Shown in pieces: positions 58,437 through 64,000 of a stretch of 64,000 nucleotides of DNA; the stretch's first letter is position 1, and each line of letters begins with the position of its first letter. Origin of the DNA: Profundicola chukchiensis (GTDB taxonomy: Bacteria; Bacteroidota; Bacteroidia; Flavobacteriales; Weeksellaceae); contig NZ_JANAIE010000008.1 of assembly GCF_029664245.1 (NCBI RefSeq), positions 1 to 64,000 on the forward strand. Direction: 5' to 3'. The notes under the pieces are model-generated. The model saw only the letters and a list, made by a program, of their open reading frames with translations, was not told the origin of the DNA and ran no database searches. Position numbers and translations under genes: made by a program.

Positions 58437-59588
58437 ATGACGCATTTGAGCTACAGCCTTTATACTTCTGTTCAAGAACTTCCACAAGAATGGGATAGGC
58501 TGCGCAAAGATGAATTTTTAAATTTAGCCTATCTCACAGCACAAGAAAATGCACTACCTAAAAACATGGATGTGTTTTATATTGCTGTTTATCAATTAGA
58601 TAAATTGGTTGGTAAAGCTATTGTTCAGCGTGTGCGTGTTCAAGGTGAAGAGGTTTATAGAAATAATCCAAGCTCGATGAAAGAAGAGTTGCTCAATCTT
58701 CTTAATATCAATATTCTGTGCCTTGGAAATCTAAAACTCACGGGCGAGCATGCCTATGTTTATGATGAAAATGTTGACGAATTAGAGGTTTTAAGTTTAT
58801 TAAAAGAAGCCTTAAATGAAATCAGGCAGATTTCTAAAAAGGAAAAATTGCCGATTCAACTGATGGGTATCAAAGACTTCTATCAGGATTCTAAAATAAG
58901 AGTTGAGAAAATCTTTAAAGATTATCAAGCTTTTACAGTTCAGCCAAATATGGTTTTCGAATTTAGAAAAGAATGGAAAGTCTTCGATGATTATCTCGAT
59001 GCGATGCGTACTAAATACAGAACCCGAGCCAAGAGAGCATTTAAGAAATCCGAAGGTATTGTTTATCGAGAGTTAAATTTGGAAGAAATTCTAAGGTGGA
59101 ATAATTCAATTTATCAGCTCTATTTGAATGTTTTAAATAATGCAGATTTTTCTCTATATCAATTGCCTGAGAATTATTTTGTAGAAATGAAGAAGCAAAT
59201 GCCGAATAAATTCAAATTATTTGGTGGTTTTAAACAAGATTCTTTGGTTTCATTTTATTCAATTATTGAAAATAATGAACAATTAGAAGCTGGTTTTTTG
59301 GGTTATGATGCTGAATTACAAAAGGAAAATCAATTATACCTCAATTTGCTTTATCAAATGATAACCTACGGGATAGACTTTGGATTTGATAGCTTAGATC
59401 TTTCTCGTACCGCGATGGAAATCAAAAGTTCGGTAGGAGCAGAGCCCATCGAAACCTTTGGACTTTTAAAACATACAAATCCTTGGATGAATAAAGTTCT
59501 GAAATCAATATTCAGTAAGTTTTATCAACCCGAAGAATGGATTCAAAGAAGTCCTTTTAAAGATGTCGATAGATCGTTGAGTAATTAA
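58437..59588 (+). CDS. GNAT/FemAB-like acyltransferase domain protein
   Basis: The 383-residue cytoplasmic protein has the layout of a large GNAT or FemAB-like enzyme: an N-terminal half with FYIAVYQLDKLVGKAIVQRV (about 45-65) and a C-terminal half with MRTKYRTRAKRAFKKSEG (about 185-205), KLFGGFKQDSLVSFYSII and SLDLSRTAMEIKSSVGA. The KYRTRAKRA stretch is typical of a Bacteroidota group whose substrates are unknown. It converges with the racemase gene through a shared TTAA. Confidence 0.7.
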   Translation: MTHLSYSLYTSVQELPQEWDRLRKDEFLNLAYLTAQENALPKNMDVFYIAVYQLDKLVGKAIVQRVRVQGEEVYRNNPSSMKEELLNLLNINILCLGNLKLTGEHAYVYDENVDELEVLSLLKEALNEIRQISKKEKLPIQLMGIKDFYQDSKIRVEKIFKDYQAFTVQPNMVFEFRKEWKVFDDYLDAMRTKYRTRAKRAFKKSEGIVYRELNLEEILRWNNSIYQLYLNVLNNADFSLYQLPENYFVEMKKQMPNKFKLFGGFKQDSLVSFYSIIENNEQLEAGFLGYDAELQKENQLYLNLLYQMITYGIDFGFDSLDLSRTAMEIKSSVGAEPIETFGLLKHTNPWMNKVLKSIFSKFYQPEEWIQRSPFKDVDRSLSN

Positions 59589-60688
59589 TCGTAAACGCGA
59601 TCAATAAACTTAGAAACTAATAACCTAGCCACCGCCATATAATTTGGCTGAAAATATAATTTGTCACCTACTTTAAATCGTTGGTTGCCGTTTTCATCTA
59701 AATTATCACCCAAATCAATCACAATCATATCGCTTGTCATTCCCACAAATTTAATTCCCTTGGTTTGTTCTGTGGTTGATAAATCCTCGTGATTAACATC
59801 TAACAGGCCAAAGTCCATAATAGCTTTAAAAGTGGTTTTAGAGCTATCTTTCTCGTCGATTTCTGCAATGTTTCCAATGCTGGCATCGCTCATTTCTCCA
59901 TCAGGCACCAATTGTTTTTGCTCTAATTCGATGATGTTGGCGCTAAATTCAAAAGTATCTGTGTTTAAATTTAAAAATTGACTAGCTTCAACAGGTGTTG
60001 TGCCAAAGAATGCAGCTTCTCCAATTCGGAAATGATTGATTCCCTCTGGAATGGTTTCATCCCTCAAAAGTGGCAAAGTAATACTCGATCCGCCGGATAG
60101 CATATAAACACTTCGGTTGAATTTTTCGGCGATGTGTTCCTTATAATTCGCAAGGGTTTCTAGCTTTTCATAAGTTGGCTCAATTCCATACATACAACCC
60201 AAATTAGATCCAATACCAATCACCGAAATATTAGACATTTCGAAGACTTTTTCATAAAAATCCATAATATCAGAGCGGTTCACACCTTCGCGTAATTCAC
60301 CCAAATCAATCATAATAATGATATGATGAATTTTGTCTTGTTTCTTGGCCTCTTCGTTTAGGGCTTCAATGGTTTCATAGGATGAATTCAATGAAATGTC
60401 TGCGTATTTAATTACTTCTTCCACATACATTTTTGCAGGTGGTTTAATGTAAATCGTACGCATATCTGGATTCACTGCCTTTAAGTTCTTAAGACTTGTT
60501 AAGCGTGAATCACCCACCGATTGAATGTTTTCAATTACGTCATCCGTAAGTAGTTCTTTCAGAAATTCTTTATCACCCGAAAAAACTTTGGTAATCAAAC
60601 TCCAATAAACATTATGCTCCTTAAAAAAAGCAGATAAGTTTTTGATGTTTTCCTTTATTTTATCGGTATGTATTATTAGTTCAGCCAT
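59585..60688 (-). CDS. alanine/ornithine-racemase-family PLP enzyme
   Basis: The 367-residue protein has the alanine-racemase-type N-terminal barrel, with the PLP Lys in SLITKVFSGD near 34, MIDLGELREGV and the phosphate-binding SGGSSITLPLL, and a C-terminal beta domain (VGMTSDMIVIDLGD). The pattern (HFRIGEAAFFGT, MSDASIGN) fits the family that includes ornithine racemase rather than canonical Alr. It would interconvert L- and D-forms of an amino acid; the substrate is not proven. A GNAT gene lies 51 bases upstream on the same strand. Confidence 0.88.
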   Translation of the reverse strand: MAELIIHTDKIKENIKNLSAFFKEHNVYWSLITKVFSGDKEFLKELLTDDVIENIQSVGDSRLTSLKNLKAVNPDMRTIYIKPPAKMYVEEVIKYADISLNSSYETIEALNEEAKKQDKIHHIIIMIDLGELREGVNRSDIMDFYEKVFEMSNISVIGIGSNLGCMYGIEPTYEKLETLANYKEHIAEKFNRSVYMLSGGSSITLPLLRDETIPEGINHFRIGEAAFFGTTPVEASQFLNLNTDTFEFSANIIELEQKQLVPDGEMSDASIGNIAEIDEKDSSKTTFKAIMDFGLLDVNHEDLSTTEQTKGIKFVGMTSDMIVIDLGDNLDENGNQRFKVGDKLYFQPNYMAVARLLVSKFIDRVYD

Positions 60689-60739
60689 TTTATTTTAAAT
60701 GAATAGTTAGGGTAGGTTTTAGTGCTAATTCAAATTTAA

Positions 60740-61183
60740 TTAACGCTTCAAACGCATTTCTAAATAAGGATTAGTAAAACCTAATTTCTCATAAAGTCCT
60801 TTTGCAGGATTATCTCTATCTACGTGTAAAGCTACATCGCCTTCTGCGTGATCAATCGCATTTTTCATTAAGGTAGAACCTAGGCCTTCACCACGATGAT
60901 CTGCATGTGTTGCGATATAAACCAAAATGTTTTCTGGAATATATCCGCCCATTCCCGTGTGATTGAAAATAGTTGCTGCTTTAATGGTGTCGCCATCTTC
61001 AATCGTCATAACGAAACCGCCTTTAGAATCAAATTTTTCTAAGGCATAATCCATACACTTAGAGATATACTTTTTTTCGTCGCCGTATTCATCTAAATGC
61101 GTGTATAGAAAACTCGCAATAGCTTCTTGTTTGGCCTCGCTTGGCATATTGTTTTTATCGTAAATTGAGATTTTATGATCCAT
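60740..61183 (-). CDS. GNAT-family N-acetyltransferase
   Basis: The 147-residue protein has the GNAT acetyl-CoA motif ADHRGEGLGSTLMKNAIDHA (about 93-112), followed by VALHVDRDNPAKGLYEKLGF, a complete small acetyltransferase. It precedes the racemase on the same strand and may acetylate its product or substrate. Confidence 0.88.
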   Translation of the reverse strand: MDHKISIYDKNNMPSEAKQEAIASFLYTHLDEYGDEKKYISKCMDYALEKFDSKGGFVMTIEDGDTIKAATIFNHTGMGGYIPENILVYIATHADHRGEGLGSTLMKNAIDHAEGDVALHVDRDNPAKGLYEKLGFTNPYLEMRLKR

Positions 61184-61227
61184 ATATTTCTTTGTTATGT
61201 TTTGTATTTAATTTAAATTCAGATAGT

Positions 61228-61509
61228 TTATATCTGTAGTTTTTTCTCTAAAATTTGAATTTGTTTTTGCATTTCTTTCATGCGTTCTAACATGTGGCGC
61301 ATGGCGTCAATTCCTTCTAAATTAACTCCTAATTCGTAGTGCCAGCGAGCAAACATTTCAATTTGAGGTAAATCATTTTGGTCAATATATTCCACTTCCT
61401 CTTGTTTCTCAAGGCGTAGAAGACCTTCGCGATTAAGTTCTAATAGAAAAGAAGTTTCTATTTTCTCGTTTTCGCAGAATTCTGTTATTTTAATATATCT
61501 AGTTTCCAT
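61228..61509 (-). CDS. cbpM: CbpM-like chaperone modulator
   Basis: The 93-residue protein has the helix-turn-helix-like start YIKITEFCENEKIETSFLLE and a helical tail (LEGIDAMRHMLERMKEMQKQ) of CbpM/MerR type. CbpM binds the J domain of CbpA and restrains it. It begins 3 bases after the cbpA stop, as in the known pair. Confidence 0.88.
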   Translation of the reverse strand: METRYIKITEFCENEKIETSFLLELNREGLLRLEKQEEVEYIDQNDLPQIEMFARWHYELGVNLEGIDAMRHMLERMKEMQKQIQILEKKLQI

Positions 61510-61512
61510 GAT

Positions 61513-62430
61513 CTACTTCAGTTTTGCTAATTCTTCGAATAATTCTTTTTGCTTGCTGCTTAGTTTTGTTGGAATTTCAACTTCATAAGTCACAAATAAG
61601 TCTCCAAACTTAGCATCTTGCTTGTATTTAGGGAATCCTTTGCCGCTCAATCTCACTTGAGTTCCATTCTGAGTACCTGGTCTTACTTTTAATTTTACCT
61701 CACCATCAAAAGTGACTAATGTGATTTCTCCACCTAAAACAGCTGTGTATAAATCGATTTTTTCGGTTTTATACAGGTGATCTCCATCTCGTTTAAATAT
61801 TGGGTCTGGTGTAATTCTAAAAGTGATATATAAATCTCCTTTCGGACCTCCATTTACGCCTTCGCCACCATGACCCGGAAGTCGAATTTCTTGTCCATCA
61901 TAGACACCTGCAGGAATCGTGATTCTAATGTTTTTGCCATTCACAGCCAAGGTCTGTTTGTGCGGTTCTGATGCTTGTTTTAGACTTAATTCTAAGCTAG
62001 CATGAAAATCTTGTCCACGAAACTGTCGTTGACTGCTTCTAAAACCACCAGAACGGCTACCAAATAAATCTCCAAACAAATCTGAGAACTGACCTTCGTC
62101 AAAGTTACCTGAATAAGCTTGAGACCATTCTTGGCCGCCACTGCCAAAAGGATTTGATTGCTGATATTGTTGCTGTTGTTGACGTTGTTTTTCTATTTCT
62201 TCGGCATGCTTCCAGTTCTCGCCATATTCATCATATTTCTTGCGTTTCTCTGGATCGCTCAATACTTCATTAGCTTCATTTAGCTGCTGAAACTTCTGTT
62301 GCGCCTCTTTATTATCCGGATTTAAATCAGGATGATGCTTACGCGCTAGTTTGCGATAAGCCTTTTTGATATCCGCATCGGAAGCGTCCTTATTTACGCC
62401 AAGAATTTTATAATAATCTATGAATGCCAT
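61513..62430 (-). CDS. cbpA: curved-DNA-binding/DnaJ-type cochaperone CbpA
   Basis: The 305-residue protein has an N-terminal J domain ([23 protein letters not shown] at 33-35), a Gln/Gly-rich linker (about 80-140) and two C-terminal beta domains that bind client proteins ([36 protein letters not shown]). There is no zinc finger, which separates it from DnaJ. It stimulates DnaK. It is followed by cbpM in one operon. Confidence 0.93.
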   Translation of the reverse strand: MAFIDYYKILGVNKDASDADIKKAYRKLARKHHPDLNPDNKEAQQKFQQLNEANEVLSDPEKRKKYDEYGENWKHAEEIEKQRQQQQQYQQSNPFGSGGQEWSQAYSGNFDEGQFSDLFGDLFGSRSGGFRSSQRQFRGQDFHASLELSLKQASEPHKQTLAVNGKNIRITIPAGVYDGQEIRLPGHGGEGVNGGPKGDLYITFRITPDPIFKRDGDHLYKTEKIDLYTAVLGGEITLVTFDGEVKLKVRPGTQNGTQVRLSGKGFPKYKQDAKFGDLFVTYEVEIPTKLSSKQKELFEELAKLK

Positions 62431-62557
62431 CTAAAACTTTGAATTTACAAAATTCTCGCAACTTTCGTGCTAAAGTCCTGGATTTGTTAAAATGGCAGTT
62501 TTAAGGATTTATAGGTGATTTTCAAGAGAGAAATTGTGAAAATAAACCTAGTTAAGT

Positions 62558-63013
62558 TTAATCTTTAGTAGGATTTAAGCTTTCATTTTTAAGAATTGCT
62601 TCTCGTTGAATAATATCTTTGAGCGTACTTTCTTTTAAACGTTTTACGGTTTCATTTCTAATTTCCATCGCCACTTGTCGAATACCACAAGTTGCCTCAT
62701 CAACACATTCCTCACATTTTTCATAATAATTATAAGTCACGCAGGGTAGTAGAGCAATCGCACCATCAAAAAGACGCATTACTTGCGCCATATGTATATT
62801 ATCTGGTGAATCGTTTAGTAAATAACCACCGTATTTTCCGCGCTTACTAGATAGAATTTTAGCTTTTTTAAGTTCAAATAGAATGTTTTCCAAAAACTTA
62901 ACAGGAATATTTTGATGTTCAGAAATCGTCATTACACTTATCGGCTCATGCTTTTTGTTCTTAGCAATATAAACCAAGGCATTAATGGCGTATTTCGTCT
63001 TTTTAGAAATCAT
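62558..63013 (-). CDS. Rrf2-family transcriptional regulator
   Basis: The 151-residue protein has the winged helix of Rrf2 proteins (ISKKTKYAINALVYIAKNKK, IPVKFLENILFELKKA, SKRGKYGGYLL) and a C-terminal Cys cluster (LPCVTYNYYEKCEECV, ATCGI) that could hold an iron-sulfur cluster, as in IscR or NsrR. It would sense iron-sulfur status, redox or nitric oxide. It starts 9 bases after the amidohydrolase gene and is probably cotranscribed with it. Confidence 0.92.
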   Translation of the reverse strand: MISKKTKYAINALVYIAKNKKHEPISVMTISEHQNIPVKFLENILFELKKAKILSSKRGKYGGYLLNDSPDNIHMAQVMRLFDGAIALLPCVTYNYYEKCEECVDEATCGIRQVAMEIRNETVKRLKESTLKDIIQREAILKNESLNPTKD

Positions 63014-63022
63014 GTTTTATAA

Positions 63023-64000
63023 TTATTCAGCGGTATATTTAATTTGACCACCTACCAAGGTGTAAAGCACTTTTGTATTGGGGATATCTCTTTCTTCACA
63101 AGTTAATAAATTGGTGTCTAAAATCACGATATCAGCAACATAGCCTTTTTCTATTTTGCCTTTCCAATCCTCTTGAAATCCAGCAAAAGCATTGGCTTGA
63201 GTATAAATTTCTAAGGCTTTTTCTCTAGACATTTTTTGATTTGGATAAAAGGCTTCATCATTGTCTAATCTCTTGCGTGTAACAGCTGCGTATAGATTCT
63301 CAAATGGATTAATTCTTTCAATCGGTGCATCGGTTCCATTCGCGATATGAATATTTTTATTTAACAAGGTTTGCCATACATATGCGCCTTCTTCAACGCG
63401 TTTTTCACCTAGTCTTTTAACCGCATAAGGTGCATCTGAAGTGCAGTGAACGGTTTGCATACTGGCAATAATATTCAAATCAGCTATGCGATCGATATCC
63501 GTTGGATTTAAGTGTTGTGCATGTTCAATTCTCCATCTTCTCTCGCCAATTTCATCACCAGCAACTTTCTCGAAAACATCTATTACTTCACGGTTTCCTC
63601 TATCGCCAATAGCATGAATACAAACTTGAACATCTAATTCCTTTGCTATTTCTGCCGTTTTTTCTAAACTCTCAAAAGGTGTAACATTTTCTCCTTTATA
63701 GCCTGGTAAATCTGAGTAATCTTCAATCAACCAAGCACCTCGCGAACCAAGTGCGCCATCAACAAAGGCTTTAACAGCAGTATTGGTGAAAAACCTATCT
63801 TCTCGTGTCGATTCAACATGATCTCTCAGAGTTTGTAAAGGTGTATTTTGTAGAGCATGGTCGCTTAGCATAGCATACAAACGTAGATTTAATTCGTTCT
63901 TATTAGATAAGTCTTTGAATTTCAAAGCGTCATTAAAGCTAATGCTGGCATCGTGAACAGTAGTAATTCCTTGAGAAAGACATTCTTCTTCTGCTAATCT
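63023..64000 (-). CDS. YtcJ-like metal-dependent amidohydrolase (5' end outside the window)
   Basis: The frame runs open to the window edge, so at least 325 residues are seen and the N-terminus is missing. Metal-site motifs of the amidohydrolase barrel are visible: HAIGDRGN, RIEHAQHL and NGTDAPIERINPF, in that order, as in the YtcJ/Amidohydro_3 family. A TTVHDASIS stretch near the edge follows the usual N-terminal part. It hydrolyses amide or imide bonds of unknown substrates. The Rrf2 gene is 9 bases downstream. Confidence 0.9.
   Translation of the reverse strand, partial: RLAEEECLSQGITTVHDASISFNDALKFKDLSNKNELNLRLYAMLSDHALQNTPLQTLRDHVESTREDRFFTNTAVKAFVDGALGSRGAWLIEDYSDLPGYKGENVTPFESLEKTAEIAKELDVQVCIHAIGDRGNREVIDVFEKVAGDEIGERRWRIEHAQHLNPTDIDRIADLNIIASMQTVHCTSDAPYAVKRLGEKRVEEGAYVWQTLLNKNIHIANGTDAPIERINPFENLYAAVTRKRLDNDEAFYPNQKMSREKALEIYTQANAFAGFQEDWKGKIEKGYVADIVILDTNLLTCEERDIPNTKVLYTLVGGQIKYTAE

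Overview
The window looks like chromosomal DNA from a member of the Bacteroidota, most likely order Flavobacteriales. It is AT-rich. Many start codons are preceded by the Bacteroidota -7 promoter box TAnnTTTG rather than by a Shine-Dalgarno sequence. Three secreted proteins end in type IX secretion (T9SS) sorting domains. Several gene neighbourhoods are ones I know from flavobacteria: bamD-rpoZ-coaBC-DUF4835-recN and ileS-dksA-like-lspA. The family cannot be fixed from sequence alone.

Layout. 1-290: end of an rRNA operon (5S rRNA and its terminator). 290-3130: a degenerate segment holding a multiply disrupted phosphoethanolamine-transferase pseudogene and a T9SS cargo gene, flanked by related TTGGTA-rich repeats in opposite orientation. 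3.3-6.3 kb: enolase, citrate synthase and a small conserved-looking gene sharing a bidirectional terminator. 6.5-13.2 kb: EamA exporter, HemN-type oxidase, kdsA, a small membrane protein with two glycosyltransferases, an FtsE-type ATPase and rpmH (51 codons). 13.6-21 kb: gyrA with a TPR protein, a DUF3157-like protein, a frameshifted T9SS protein, NUDIX, SRPBCC and a conserved unknown. 21-32 kb: GH31 glucosidase, cmk, serS, dapA, then the bamD/rpoZ/coaBC/DUF4835/recN cluster. 31.9-33.5 kb: two overlapping single-domain rhodaneses, thioredoxin and a half-size TauE/SafE protein. 33.6-38.9 kb: recQ, kdsD-like isomerase, tatC, a 24-residue hydrophobic peptide gene, lipB. 38.9-44.4 kb: trpS, lspA, dksA-like, ileS. 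44.6-54 kb: an acidic lipoprotein, a 3-ketosteroid-dehydrogenase-like flavoprotein, a 1165-residue modular T9SS protein, a PAP2/GNAT pair and a Cys-tailed protein. 54.2-64 kb: tRNA-Gln, ligA, an ABC-F ATPase, a GNAT protein, an Orr-type racemase with GNAT, cbpM/cbpA, Rrf2 and a partial YtcJ-like amidohydrolase.

Most genes are housekeeping: envelope building (kdsA, kdsD, glycosyltransferases, bamD, lspA, tatC), translation (serS, trpS, ileS, rpmH), DNA maintenance (gyrA, recN, recQ, ligA) and cofactors (coaBC, lipB, hemN). I found no phage, CRISPR array, insertion sequence or defence island. The most unusual signals are: the permuted GIHH in place of HIGH in the long isoleucyl-tRNA synthetase; promoters whose -7 box abuts the start codon, which implies leaderless mRNAs; a tiny peptide gene with its own promoter-like element and terminator; a frameshift at a 4-nt tandem duplication; and a steroid-dehydrogenase-like enzyme standing alone.
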